Shown here one piece after another: positions 50,245 to 62,799 of a stretch of 64,000 nucleotides of DNA. The notes under the pieces were generated by a model. The model had not been told where the DNA came from. It ran no database searches and saw only the letters and a list, made by a program, of their open reading frames with translations. The position numbers and the translations under genes were made by a program. Each line of letters begins with the position of its first letter. Position 1 is the first letter of the stretch. The DNA is from Thuidium tamariscinum (taxonomy: Eukaryota; Streptophyta; Bryopsida; Hypnales; Thuidiaceae), in NCBI GenBank assembly GCA_947034885.2, contig OX344749.2:42003682-42067681 (forward strand), written 5' to 3'.

Positions 50245-51067
50245 ACCCCTCAAAAACCAAGTTGCATTTTTTTCAAAACATATAAATTTTGGATAGCTCT
50301 CTTTGAATGAAGACTTTTTTTTTCTTTGTAATTTTCACACAACATGTGAATAAAAAATATCTTGCAACAATTTTCAAAACTTTTGACTATTATGGTTCAA
50401 AAGTTATTATATGATATGTAGTTTGTTTTCCAATCCAAGCTTTGATAGTAAATTAGAAAAATCACTTTTTTCATTTTTAAAAAAATGAAAAATTGGTTTT
50501 GTTGATTTATTTACACGTGAAAAGCTTTGAATCATTCCATTGTGATTAATGAGAATGAAAGTTATGATGAGTTTTAGTTTGTAAGCAATTCCTACTCTAA
50601 AATATGCATTCAAGCCCTTTATTCAATTTCATCTTCACTAATATCAACAAATGAATTTAGTATTTTGAATCATTTGTTACTTCTTTCTACTTACTATTTT
50701 TTTTCCTATATGTTGTACAATTCCAAATGATCTGAAAATTTTCAAGCATGTAGCTAACTCTTGCCTCCAAGTATGAATCCAAGTAAGCAACAAAAACATG
50801 GACATTTTTTCACACAAAAATATGACCTTATGAAGTGTAGCTCCCTGATTTTATGTATGGCCAGAAAAAAAACATTTTTGTTGATTCAAATGCTAATATC
50901 TTGCAATCCAAATGTTGTATTTTTCCTAAGAAATTTCTACATCTTTTGAAATCAACTTAGTACAAGATCCTATAGTTATACATGTCCCAAGTTGTTTTTT
51001 CCTTAGAATTTGGTATTTATATTTGAAATAGCAATTTTGATGAAAATATAGTTAAGGAACATAGGGG
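50245..51067 (-). mobile_element. TTAA element, copy D (inverted, degenerate ends)
   Basis: TTGA then ACCCCTCAAAAACC at the left and GGGGGTAA at the right are decayed versions of the family ends. The interior matches copies A-C in reverse (GAATGAAGACTTTTTTTTTC, CACAACATGTGAATAAAAA, GACCTTATGAAGTGTAGCTC, CAAGATCCTATAGTTATACA). Directly to its right, 51085-51332 looks like a partial and more diverged relative in the same orientation (copy I). Confidence 0.68.
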
Positions 51068-51332
51068 GTAAAGCTAAGAAGATGCAAGGCCTCAAAATCT
51101 TATCAAACAATGTACAAATGAATCAAATTTCTTCATTTCAAGCGCAAATATCTTACAAGTCCAAGTAGCCAAAATTATTGGAATTTCTTCTACACATTTT
51201 GATATGAATCTAGTGCAAAATTCTACAATAGAATATTAAAAATAATAATTTGTAAAGGTTTCTGCGCTTTGCAAGTAAAAATGGAAATTTTGAGAGTTTT
51301 TTTTATGAAAAAAAGCCTTGGGACTTGAAGGG

Positions 51333-53099
51333 TTGAATGGCTTGAATGTAGTATAATAGTCAAAAGTAGCCATCAACAAAATTTTAGGAAAAGAAGAAGA
51401 CCACTATACATGTATTATAGCATTGAATTTTTTTTTCATTGGGAAATATAAGAGTCTTGTTGACATACCACTTCATCTAAGGAAACTTAGAAACAATCAA
51501 CCACTTCCTTCCAACTTCTTCCTATCCAAATTTTACATGATATACTCATGATAAATACAATCCCAATTTCTATAAATAAACACCATGCTATTGAATTTTA
51601 TTGACTAACCATGAACCATCACAACAACTATCTACTCTCACAAATATGTTGCTGGTATGCTTCAGTACTTTTAACAATGTTGATATTTCAACAATTAATA
51701 TAAAGACACATTGATGTTACTTCAAAAGTCCAATAGTATAGTGATGTTTCTTTGTATTTTGACGATCCAATATTACATATTATTGAACCCAATTAAAAAT
51801 TCTACAATCCAACAACCAATCCAACAAATCTTAACACTTCTTTCTATTTTGACAACCCAATAATCAACACAAGGACTTTCATGACACAACCATCCTTGTA
51901 TTCTCATAGCCATACAATCAATATGAAAAAAACACTTTGGCACACCTCTATTGTACTCCGCTAGCCCAATTCCAAAGTCAATTTGTGAAACTCCTTTGTA
52001 TCCTACCAATTAAATTAGTAAATACAAAGAAAAATTGTGAAGCTTCCATTCTCATTCTTCAATATTCTCATTGAAGTTGAAAGCCAACTTTCAATACAAT
52101 GATTTGAACCTTGGTTGGTCGTCTTTTTATCCCCTACATTGCCAGTAGATATCCGTAATAGTGATCTTGACACCACTTTGACATCCATCATCCATCAACA
52201 ATCCAATATATACAATTAAAACACACAACCTCTTACACATAATAATCCTTAGCACAATTGTCACCTCACTTTTGCATACTTAAATCCATTCATGTTTTCA
52301 TATTTCTCTCACATATCATTAAATGCCATAAAATCTCCTTCCTTGTATCAATATGCACTCTTCATGCTATTCATTTTACTCCTGGAGGCATTATGTAAGA
52401 CACATGATGAAAAGACTCTTTGTGTATATGAATCTTGAAGACATTTGGAATCTCTTCTCTCTTTCTTTATCCTTGAATACTTTTAGAAACAATGAACTAC
52501 CCATCGTTCGATATCACCAACAAAACAATGTAACTTAAAGTAGCAGGGCATCCATAACCATTAGTGCACCCAATTACTGATAGTAGAGTTATCTTAAAAT
52601 GTTGTCAGATGTGCCTTGAAACCATGTCAATGCTTGATTGTAGTTGGTGGGGTCTAATTTTTTTAGATTTTTGTGTAAGAATCAAGGCAACTTTATTAGA
52701 GTGTGGTTTAGGGTGCCCTACATAGTTCTACTTCGAAAATTCATAGAAATTTGATACTTTATCCAAAAATTCTAATTTTTTTTTGAGAATTCATGATTTT
52801 CAATTGCCAATACAGCAAAAATATTTCTTTTAGGAAAAACTGCCTCTAACTATACTGAAATTCCTTATTTTGACGGTTATGGATGCTGCTACCTTACCCC
52901 AAAAGTCAGATAAACAGCCTTATGATCATGTCTTTTAAAGGTTTGTACTATTACCTGCTAAAAGTAGCAAAAGTGTTACAGGATCACCTCATAACCGACA
53001 AAATAAACAAATGCTGTGTATCTGACACCTGGCTTGCTTATGCCAAGGACACTGCCCAAGTCAATTTAGGGCCCTATCACCCCCCAAAATACTGCTCAA
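51333..53099. other. Non-coding stretch
   Basis: AT-rich sequence with recurring CCAATATTACA / CAACCAATCCAACAA words and short random open frames. I see no gene. Confidence 0.4.
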
Positions 53100-53880
53100 C
53101 TAGGACTCTCTTTTTTTTTTAATCAAATGAAATGGATTTCCAAAACTAGGACTTCGGTGCACTCAGAAAGTTGAAATCCCACCATCATCCATTTGATTAA
53201 AAAAATAAAAAAAAAATCCCACCATTATTCAATGGGTTTCCATTTGATTCAAAAAAAAGAAAAAAAGAAAAAAAATCCCACCATCAAAATTGGGCTCAAC
53301 ATGAAATTCCATTTCATTTGTTTAAAAGAAAAAAGAAAAAGAAGATGGGGCCAGCAGGTGGATTTACCTCAGGCGGGAGAAAACACAGTAATTTTTAATT
53401 TTTTTTCAATTTTCAATTTTCAAAATTTTCAAATTCTGAATTCATGTTTGCAATCAGAGATCTAAAATATACCCAAGACACAGCATAAAATAGGGGACTT
53501 TTTTTCACTTTTACCTCGGGAACCCAAAATTTACCCTGTTGGGCCCAACTTCAATGGCAGACTGTGACTATATGTGGCCAATTTCTCTCACTAAATACCA
53601 CTGAGTAAGTTAGCGTAGTAGTGAGCAAAGACGGGCAGAAGTCTTGGTTTCTGCATACATTTTTTTTATTCTCACATACAATTATTATACCTTTTTAAAA
53701 AAAAAATTGGAATAAGAACATTGCACGTATTGGTAAAAAAAAATGAAATATAAAATAAGTTGGGCATTCAAATACCATCCATATGTACAGTACGCCATCC
53801 TGCATTACAGACAATTGTGGGTTTTTATGGGTTTTTTTAAAAACAAATGAAACAAGATTTCAACAGGGTTGTTTTTTCCG
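53100..53880. repeat. Copies of the second dispersed repeat family
   Basis: Several TTTCATTTGT-type tails occur in both orientations: 53120s and 53838 reversed, 53225 and 53308 forward. A reversed body segment at about 53395-53540 contains AAAATAGGGGACTTTTTTTC then ACTTTTACCTCGGGAACC, and a TTCATGTTTGCAATCAGAGA piece. The same body is seen at about 31 kb and 62.9 kb. Confidence 0.5.
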
Positions 53881-54313
53881 GCGATTTATCGCCAGATTCC
53901 AAATCTGATTCGCCATTGTCTGTGGCCCCTCCACATATTGCCTTCTAGTAGGAGGGCATGCAAGGTTTTTTCCTGTTCATCTACAGTGCAAAAAAACAAC
54001 ACTGAATTTCAATGCAACAATTGTGGTTTTCACATTCCCCATAATTACCACCAGCCCAACAGTAACAAACTATTCTATTGCAGTTGACAAATCCATTGAA
54101 CTTAAGATACTTCCTGTTGGAAGAGTCCTTGAGACTCGGCTCGGTACGAAAGCAATGTGCCTAAAGTAAGCTTCGACAACAATAAGCTTAGGTGTCGTAC
54201 AGCCCCACCGAAGTCATGATTCCGGCACCACTTGGCAGCCGTGGTTGTGTCTGTGACTCGGTGTCAACCAAACAAAACGTGGAAAATTCGCACGGCCTCT
54301 TTTCGGAAATCAT

Positions 54314-54668
54314 ACAAACAATAAATGAAAGGAGAGGAGTAGACCCCCTCGCCAAGCGCACCCAAACTAAAGCTTACCACCAAAGGAAGAAAACAAATGA
54401 CAATTGGTCAAGAAACCTACACAAGGATGTGGACATTGGTTCATGGCGTGACGTTTTTACTCATAGAAGAAAGGGATTTGTGGGTGCTTGGACAAACAAT
54501 AAATGAAAGGAGAGGAGTAGACCCCCTCGCAAAGCCCCAAACTAAAGCTTACCACCAAAGGAAGAAAACAAATGACAACTGGTCAAGAAACTTATACAAG
54601 GATGTGGACATTGGTTCATGGCGTGATGTTTTTACTCGTAGAAGAAAGGGATTTGTGGGTGCTTGGAC
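54314..54668. repeat. Recent 178-bp tandem duplication
   Basis: ACAAACAATAAATGAAAGGA starts at 54314 and again at 54492. The two units are almost identical, with a 4-base indel and a few substitutions, so the duplication is young. Confidence 0.9.
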
Positions 54669-56650
54669 ATGACCCCCGAGCCTTTACTTGAATCCAGAGT
54701 TGTATAATGAGAATGTACTTTGTTGATCTAAATGTGAACCACAAAAGTAGACGCAAAGCTAGAGTGTTGGTGTAGGAAATATTGGAGTTGGTTTAGGAAC
54801 CACACAAATTCAATAGTATATAGGATGATATGACAATCAAGATTTGAAACACGAACAACTGCATTAGTTGGACTGTTAGATCTTGCTTGTAGGAGTAGTT
54901 GTTTTGTACACTCCATTAGATGCGTGTGTATAGAATTCACTACTAATGGAACAATCAAAGACTCATAAAGGTCATAGTTGTTAGGTCTTTTGTCATGGGC
55001 ATGTCTTTAGTGTTATCCATCCACACAAAAAAATTAGAGGCTTGTGGGTGTCATTTTCCTTCCTTCCTTTGCGTAGGCAGCATGCACACATGCAGACACA
55101 CAACTATCTACAAACAAACAAACAAACAAACAAGAATCTTGTAGGCATCATTTACATCCCCTCCTTGACATGAGTACAATGCATGCCTTGATTGTTATAC
55201 AAATCTAAGAAATTCATGCTACATCTTTTTGAAAATAATACAAAGAATGGGAATAGACCCCAAAGGCCTAAACTACTACTAAAGGAAGAAAAATAAACAA
55301 TTGGCGAAGGAAACACAAGGATGTCTACCTTGGATGTGAACATTGGTTCACCATGTGCCATTTCTTTTGCAAGAAGAATTTATTTGTGGATGCTTGGGTA
55401 TAACCCTTTCTATGGCCTAAACCAAAATACGTCAATACAAAGTAATATAATGAGAATTTTTTTGCAATGTGCACTTTGTTGATTCATATGTGAACTACAA
55501 AAGTGGATGCAAAGGTAGAGCAATAATTTAGGAAATATTGGAGTTAGTTTAGGAACAAACATATAAATTATATAGCATGTTCAATGGTAGAAATTTGGTA
55601 ATCAAGATTTTATGCACAACAATTACATGAGTTGAGTTGTTAGGAATCCACTCAAAGGAGTAGGTGTTGTATATTCTTCTAGATACAAGTGGTTAGATTT
55701 CACAACCATTAAAGCAATCAAAGACTTACTTATGTCAAATGTTGTCATTCTATCTTTTGCTAGAAGCATATACTAACCTCTAAATTTGTCTACAAATAAA
55801 CAAATGAAAACTTGTGGGTGTCATTTCCTTCACTTCAATTCCTTTATATGAGTATGGGGCATGCCTAGATGTAATCAATCAATTAGATGTATTGAGCATG
55901 GCATGACTAGTTCACAAATGTCAAAAATTTGTGTATGGTAGAGGTATTTGTTATTGTCACTCCCTCTAAGAACAACAAATAGGGTACCCTATTCCAAAGA
56001 AGATTGAAATTGATTTCCATTTTCTCCTTGGAATGTGTGTCTTTGTACTTTTCCAAGGTTTGTATCAATAAGTTAATGACACATAAGTGAGCATAAATGT
56101 AGGAAGTAATTAGTGGGAAAGTATTCTTGCATGATTGAAATTGAATGACTCTAGATGTTGGTTATAGGTCAAGTCTAACTTTTGCCTTCTAAAATTTATA
56201 GTAATTTCAATTCAAGAGATAAAATTACCAATTTTTTTGCAATCCACATTATTTTTGTCAATGCATCTCTGAAAATATTTGCTTTGCTTTGCACTACCTT
56301 GAATTATATCCAAATGTGCTTATTTTATTGGTTATAAGTACTCCTACCATAGTTTCTTTTAAAAAATAATACAAAGAATAGAAGGAAACTCCTAAAGACC
56401 CATACTACCAACAAAGGAAGAAAACAAACACTTGCCCAAGGAAACACAAGGATTTGAATTATATTGGATGTGAATATTGGTTCACAATATGATTTCTATT
56501 TTGCAAAAAGACCAATTTGTGGGAGTTTGGACATGATCACTATAGCCTTGAAATAAGAATAGGTCAATACAAAGTAGTATAATGAAAATGCACTTTGTTG
56601 GTCCATATGTAAACTACAAAAGTGGAGGCAAGGCTAGAGTGATGATTTAA

Positions 56651-57667
56651 TCCTTTAGTTCATTGACTATGTTTCACAAAAACACTCCAAAAATATCATT
56701 TTCAATTTAAGTATCAAATTTAGATTAAAAAAATAGATGTATGTAATTTTAGAATCTTGTAGTACATTGGTTTGAAAAGGTGTAGAAAATTTTCATAAAA
56801 TTCCACCATGTGGATTGGAAAAAATTAACATTTGAATTGACAAAAATCTATTTTTTAACCCTACAAAAATTTAGATTAAAAAAATAGATGTATGTAATTT
56901 TAGAATCTTGTAGTACATTGGTTTGAAAAGGTGTAGAAAATTTTCATAAAATTCCACCATGTGGATTGGAAAAAATTAACATTTGAATTGACAAAAATCT
57001 ATTTTTTAACCCTACAAAAATAAGGCAAGTGCACTTTACAAGGTCACATTTGCATGAAAAAATGTTTACGTTGGTGGTTCATCTTTTTATTCATCAAGGC
57101 AAGTTGTCTACATACTTGAAAAATTTCCAATCATATGAAATTGTACAACATACACAGAAAAAAGAAAAGTAGAAAGAAGTAGAAGGTAATTTAAATCACC
57201 AAATCATTAAGAATTTATTTATGGAATTGAAAAATGTCAGTTTGAATGGTTGTAATGTTGTAATAATCAATGCATACCTTATGACTTCAAAGTTTTTATT
57301 TTAGCTTAAAAGATCTATAAGTACTTCCAAACTAAAACTCCTTGTTACTTTCATCTCATTATTCAAAATACAAAGATTCAAAGCTTTTGGTATATTTGTA
57401 AATCTATAAAACCAATTTCAAATTTTTGTTTATAAGCAAAAGATTTTTTTTATCAACCCAAATTGCTTGGTTGGGAAAAAAAACTACATATTTTGACAAT
57501 AACCTATTAATCGTGTAGTCAAAAGTTATAAAAATTGTTGCTCCTAGAAGACATTTCTTGTTCACAAGTTGCGTGAAAACTTCAGAGAATAAAAATAAAA
57601 GCTCCATTCATAATGAATTGCCCAAAATTTCTATGTTGACAAGAAATGCAACTTTGTCCTTTTGAAG
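56651..57667 (+). mobile_element. TTAA element, copy E, with internal 152-bp duplication
   Basis: TTAA flanks it (56647-56650 and 57668-57671). The ends are decayed (TCCTTTAGTTCATTGACTAT at the left), but the interior is collinear with copy B. Sister units of the surrounding array run straight through this point (AATAATTTAGGAAATATTGG against GATGATTTAA...TTAAGAAATATTGG), which independently shows an insertion at a TTAA-like site. Confidence 0.78.
56719..57022. repeat. Perfect or near-perfect 152-bp tandem duplication inside copy E
   Basis: TTTAGATTAAAAAAATAGAT starts at 56719 and at 56871. The two units appear identical by eye, so the duplication is much younger than the insertion around it. 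Confidence 0.9.
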
Positions 57668-58019
57668 TTAAGAAATATTGGAGTTATTTTAGGAAAAATC
57701 AAACAAATTATGTAGCTTGTTGGATGGTAGTAATATGGATAACCAAGATTTTATGTATAATAATTATGTAAGTTGGATTATTAGGTCCCACTTACAAGAG
57801 TACATATATATGCTCCAATACACTCCACTAGGTACATGTGGATGGAATTCACAATTTTTAAAGCAATGAAAGACTTATCTAAGTCATTCTCCTTATATCT
57901 TTTGTCATAGGCAAGTATATACCTCTAAATTTGTCTACAAAAAAATTAGAGGCTTATAGGTGTTATATTTGTCTCATTCTTGGCGTAATCTATATGCACA
58001 CTTCTAAACCTATCCTCAA

Positions 58020-58258
58020 CGATGCTAGTGTGTGAGCATGAACATGCGAGCATGTGAGCTTCTAATATGTATATAAGTAGATATACTACGACCTTTGAAG
58101 GTGTTTATAGTAAAAATACTTATAATATAGGTACCTATAGTATAAATATAGTCTTATCATAGAAGGTTTTTATAATATAAGCACTTATACTATAGGTGCA
58201 TCATCTTTAAAGCTCATAAGCTCACACTTCTATGCTCACATACTAGCAACTATGAACA
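58020..58258. mobile_element. 239-bp MITE with 9-bp target duplication (MULE-like)
   Basis: TATCCTCAA lies at 58011-58019 and again at 58259-58267. Inside are imperfect inverted arms: GCTAGTGTGTGAGCATGAAC at the left and, reversed, GCTAGTATGTGAGCATAGAA at the right. The centre is a run of TATAATATAGGTACC-like words. A 9-bp duplication fits the Mutator superfamily. Confidence 0.7.
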
Positions 58259-59398
58259 TATCCTCAAACAAATAAATCAGAGGCTTCGAGATTGTCATTT
58301 TTGTCCCTTCTCTTGTGTAAACTTAAGGCATGCGTTAGATGTATTAAGCATTGATTGAACATTCTGCAAAATAAAGTGGAAAATTTGTTTTGCCCACTTT
58401 TAGAAAAGAATACAAATTAAATGGAAATAGACTCTACAGCCTCATGCTCACTCTACTAGATACATGTTCTCTCCAACCTTTGATACCAAAATATGTCATT
58501 GCAAGGTAATATAATGAAATTTTTTTATACTGTGCACTTTCTAATTCATACACGAACTAAGACGAAAGTGAAAGCAAAGCTACAATGATAATCTAGAAAA
58601 TACTAGAATTATTTTAGAAATAACTACACAAATTCTATGACATATTGAATGAAAGTAATATGTACTATAAAATAAAGGGGTGTTTTAAGTATAGTCCTAC
58701 AATAGTAATACAATCCTATAAATAATGACTTGAAAGGAGTGTATTTAGTAAAACCTTGATGAAACACATATTTCTAGTGAAATTTTACTAAAAACATCCT
58801 TCAAGATCATTACTTATAAGACTATACTACACTATACTTAATACACTTGTTTCTCTTATAATGATGGTAACCAAAATTTATATATGAAAATTACAGAGGT
58901 TGATGTATTTGACCCTACTCTCAAGGGTAGATATTGTTCACTCTACTAGATACATGTGGACATAATTTACAACTAATAAAACAATAGAAAGATATAAAAA
59001 ATCATTGTCAATTTGTCTTTTGTCATGGGTATACCCACACCTCTAAATCTATCCACAAACAAACAAATTAGAAGCTTGTGGGCGTCATTTTCATCCCTTT
59101 GCTCTTTGTGTGTGAGCATGAGGCATGCCTTGGAAGTATTAGAGCAATTTGTGCAAGTACCCCTTTCCAAATACACTCAACTGCTACAACAAACTGGTCA
59201 TGAGTGGAATTTTCTTCACATTTCTCTGACTTTTTTGCTTGTACTATCTTTAAAATACATCAAATTTCAGGAACAAAAACTATGGTCACTTGAAAATGAC
59301 CAAACATATGCATCAGCCATTCAGTCAAAGAAATGCAAGCAAATTCTTGTATGTAGACAAAGTCAATTTTCAAGAGCATGGCAATTGCATGATTGATG

Positions 59399-59456
59399 CT
59401 CTCGCGCTCTCTTGCGCTCTCTCTCGCGCTCTCTCTCGCGCGCTCTCTCTCTCTCA
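59399..59456. repeat. GCTCTC simple repeat
   Basis: CTCTCGCG and CTCTCTCT words alternate for about 58 bases. This produces the Arg/Glu/Ser-only frame on the minus strand, which is not a gene. Confidence 0.9.
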
Positions 59457-61273
59457 ATTAACCCCTAAAGATCTAAGAAGCCCTTTATGGCCACATATTT
59501 GTTCTTGTACTGCACATCTAGTGACTATTTCCCAGTTGCTGACTCTCTTCTTAGAGCTTCCTGTTCTCAAATGTTGAGTTTAAGGAAAAAATGAAGAGTA
59601 CTCTTAAAAATAGCCTACAATATTAATTCAATGAGAGTAGTTTCATCAAATTCTGAGTTAAATTCCACCTTCTAGAATTTATTGAAGTTGAATGGTGTTG
59701 TGTGGTTCACAGCTCATTTTTTGGGGTTTGTTTTGGGAATGGATTGAAAAGTCAGCCAATGATGCAATTGTTGCCCACTTCAAAAAGGGCAAATCCACCT
59801 CGAGAAGGGTGGATTCATGGAGCTCAGGCTTGAAAAAGACGAGTGGTCCATTCTTGATTTTCTTAACTTACAAACACCAAGGGAGGAAGTCCATAAAGCA
59901 CCCATCTAAGGGCTGGGACTAAATTTTGGGGGCTCAATTGAAACTTCATGAACTATTTTTCAGTACATTTTTCTTGAAAGACAAGAGGAATTGGCATCTA
60001 ACCCAAGTTGTTTCATATTTTTTGAAGCTCTCTTGAACTAGTTATGAAATTTGAAGCCAAAATGGCGTAGGACTCTAAAACTGATGATCCTCTCAAATGT
60101 ACATCATTTGTATATTCCTATAAAGATGAAAAAGAAGTATGTACAAACACTGTACATTTGAGAAGGTGGGCGGTTTTCGAGCCTCCTCCCTTACTCTCTT
60201 TTGATTGACAAGCAACCTAAGCAAACTTCATCATGAATTGAAACATGCTTAGAATGTGGTGAATTTTACATGTACATTTTAATTCTCTTATTTTTTGATG
60301 AAGACAAATTAAAAGCATATTTTTGAAATGCTCTTGCAAAGATATATTCCTTTAAAATGTGTTGCCTTCTAGTTTCATTAATCCAAATAAAACCTCAAAC
60401 TTGAATATCTCCTAAATATTGTGATCAAATGATCTAAATTCTTTTTGAAGTTCTCACTCTCAATGTGAACTTCAAGATCCTGTAGTTACATTCTATCAAA
60501 TCTCAAAAAAAATGAACAAACAAATTACATATTTTTTGAGTAGTTTTGGCCTACTTTGAAAATAGATCTTGTTTGAATCACTATGACTATGAGTTAATCA
60601 ATGTCAACCTTATCAAAAGGGTTGAAGTTATTCATATAAATTTGATGAAGGTAAGAAGTCAAAGAAGCAACCATTTTCCTAGTGAATCAAAGTTAGAGTT
60701 GCTTGATGTAGTGGATGATTGGATGAATTCTTAGTGAAAAGAAAATGAAATTTGAAGTGAAAGTAAAAAAAATTATAATTTTTATAAGGTTGGACCATTA
60801 ATTATAATTTTTGAATATGAAAGCTCAAAGGATGCTATTTTAATGCATAGGTATTGCACCAATTACATTGCATAGTTTTGTGGATGGGCCATGATGTATC
60901 CCAAAAGCAATCATTAGGGAAGATTTGAGGGCAAAAAAGGCCATTTCATAGTCGTTTTCCAATTTGTTCAGTGTAGAAGTCTTTCAATCATGTCAGATTG
61001 TTGATGTTGCGTGTTCCCACAATTAGGAATTCAAGATGACTTCTAGTCTTCAAATCTCTCCTAATGCTTCTTGCACTTAAATGTCACACAAGTTTTGTTC
61101 AAAACTTCATCCTTACTAATTGAAAAAAGGCCACAATGAATGGACAAGATAGAAGTGTCAAGCATTATATTTTGTAGCACACAGTGCACATTGTATTTAT
61201 AGCCTTTTTTATTTGTAATTTATCTTGTGTGCTACATTGTCCATTCACTACAACTTCCTATTATAATTGGACA
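59457..61273. other. Non-coding stretch with one lone TTAA-element end
   Basis: TTAACCCCTAAAGATC at 59459-59474 is a perfect family end, but the sequence inside it is unlike other copies and no partner end was found. 60380-60520 (CTTCAAGATCCTGTAGTTAC) resembles an internal part of the family. A small imperfect inverted repeat lies at 61137-61252 (GAATGGACA...TGTCCATTC). No gene is visible. Confidence 0.45.
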
Positions 61274-61955
61274 TCATTCTTAAATTACTATATTTTCACT
61301 AGAAACACCTCCAAACTATCATTTTTAATATAAAGATGAAATTTTGGGAATTTTTTATTTTAAAATCTATATAACTGGAAAATCTTGTAGTATACTGACT
61401 TAAAACATGTAGAAAAATTTCATAAATTTTCACTATGTCGATTGTAAGATAATATCATTTGAAATCACAAAAATCTTTTTTTGATCCTACAAAAAAATGG
61501 GCAACTACACTTCACATCCTCATATTTGTATGGAAAAAAAGTCTAAAATGGTGGTGCTTCTTTGGATTCATTCCTTAAGGCAAGTTGACTATATACTTGA
61601 AATTTTCAAATCATTTGAGATTGTACAATATGTAGGAAAAGAGACTCATTGATCAAAGATGGAATGATTCAAAGCTTTTTGTGTACATATCAATTTTGAA
61701 AACCAATTTCAAATTCTTGTTTCTAATAAAATTGATTTTTGATTTGCTCAAATTGTCTATGTATGAAAAGAAAATATTAGGCAACAACTTTTTACTCATA
61801 TTTTTAAAAATCTTTATTTTTTGTGCAAGTAAAAGATACTCCTAGTCCACACTTCCTATTGAATTTTGGGTACAAAATATGGAAATCTCCAATCACATGT
61901 ACCTACCTGAAATTGCTATATTATTGAATTTAGTAGACTAATCCTTGAGAAGTTA
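61274..61955 (+). mobile_element. TTAA element, copy F (degenerate, internally deleted)
   Basis: It is collinear with copies A and B: ACTATATTTTCACTAGAAAC at the left, GGGCAACTACACTTCACATC, GGTGGTGCTTCTTTGGATTC, then a deletion of about 250 bp after ATGTAGGAAAAG. CACTTCCTATTGAATTTTGG and ACATGTACCTACCTGAAATT follow at the right. The terminal CCCC motif is lost. Confidence 0.65.
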
Positions 61956-62344
61956 GCCTTGCAACATTGCTATGGGCATTTAGTGTATGATGAATGACAG
62001 AGAATCCTTCTATGTAAGATAGAAGTAAAAATGTTCATCCTTGAAATTTTGTGCAAAGAGGGTAGGCCTCCCACAATTGAGTTATTTGTAAAGTCCCCCC
62101 TACTTTGGGCATGACTTTTTTTGAAGTTGAGAAGGCAACTATAGTTGAAGCGTCAAACTTTTTTTGCAAGATACTTATGTCACATGACTTCAAAAGTGGG
62201 GACCAAACTTTGTTAGGCACCATTTTGATGGAAAAATAAGTTTCATACCCACTTTTATTTTGACTTTTTAAACTCAACCGGCTTTTTCACAAAACTCATG
62301 GGTTAAAACCCCGGTTTAGGGTACTTTACAAATAACTCAATTAA

Positions 62345-62567
62345 CCCCTAAAAGACCAAATTGTGTTTTTTGGCAACATAGCGATTTTGGGCAGCTCACT
62401 ACGAATGAAGTTTTTACTTTTTTTTTGTGAAATCTTCACACAATGTGTACTTGAGGAGTAGCTTTAAGGCCCAACAATTTTCATAGCTTTTGAATACATG
62501 GTTAAAAAGTTATGGCATGATATGTCACTTTCTTTGCTCAGCACACAATCTGGGCAGGAAAAAAACT
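62345..62567 (-). mobile_element. TTAA element, copy G (end fragment)
   Basis: TTAA (62341-62344) is followed by CCCCTAAAAGACCAAA, a well-kept family end. GGCAACATAGCGATTTTGGG, CAGCTCACTACGAATGAAG and TATGGCATGATATGTCAC then run in the order of the reversed complete copies. Homology stops near 62567, so about three quarters of the element is missing. Confidence 0.75.
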
Positions 62568-62799
62568 TCATGGTACTAATAAGAAGGATTGGTTTCCACC
62601 CTGAAGTTACACTCCCATGCTTGAAGCACAACTTCATACTGGAACATATAATAAATACAATAATGAAGTTCTATTTGAGACGGACATTTTTTTCCCTTCA
62701 TAATACCACAGGCTGTGAAAATTTCATGCTGGGCAGTGTCCCCAACTGATGGAGTGAGTGGAGAAGCCAGATCCCTTGCTGTATTTGCTCCTGGCCGGC

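Larger units (their letters stand above)
54314..59130. repeat. Array of four diverged repeats of about 0.7-1.1 kb
   Basis: The same ordered landmarks recur with starts near 54492, 55228, 56365 and 58405. They are a block ending AAGGAAGAAAAcAAA, then ACACAAGGATGT...GGTTCA, CACTTTGTTGATTCATATGT, GGAAATATTGGAGTTAGTTT, CACTCCACTAGATACATGTG and CTAAATTTGTCTACAAA. The third unit is interrupted by TTAA copy E, and its tail by a 239-bp MITE. No conserved open frame exists, so this looks like a local satellite-like expansion. Confidence 0.75.

Noticed and set aside
59260..59577. Frames with Arg-Glu-Ser or Leu-Ser-Arg-Ala repeats
   Set aside because: They come from the GCTCTC simple repeat in three frames on both strands.
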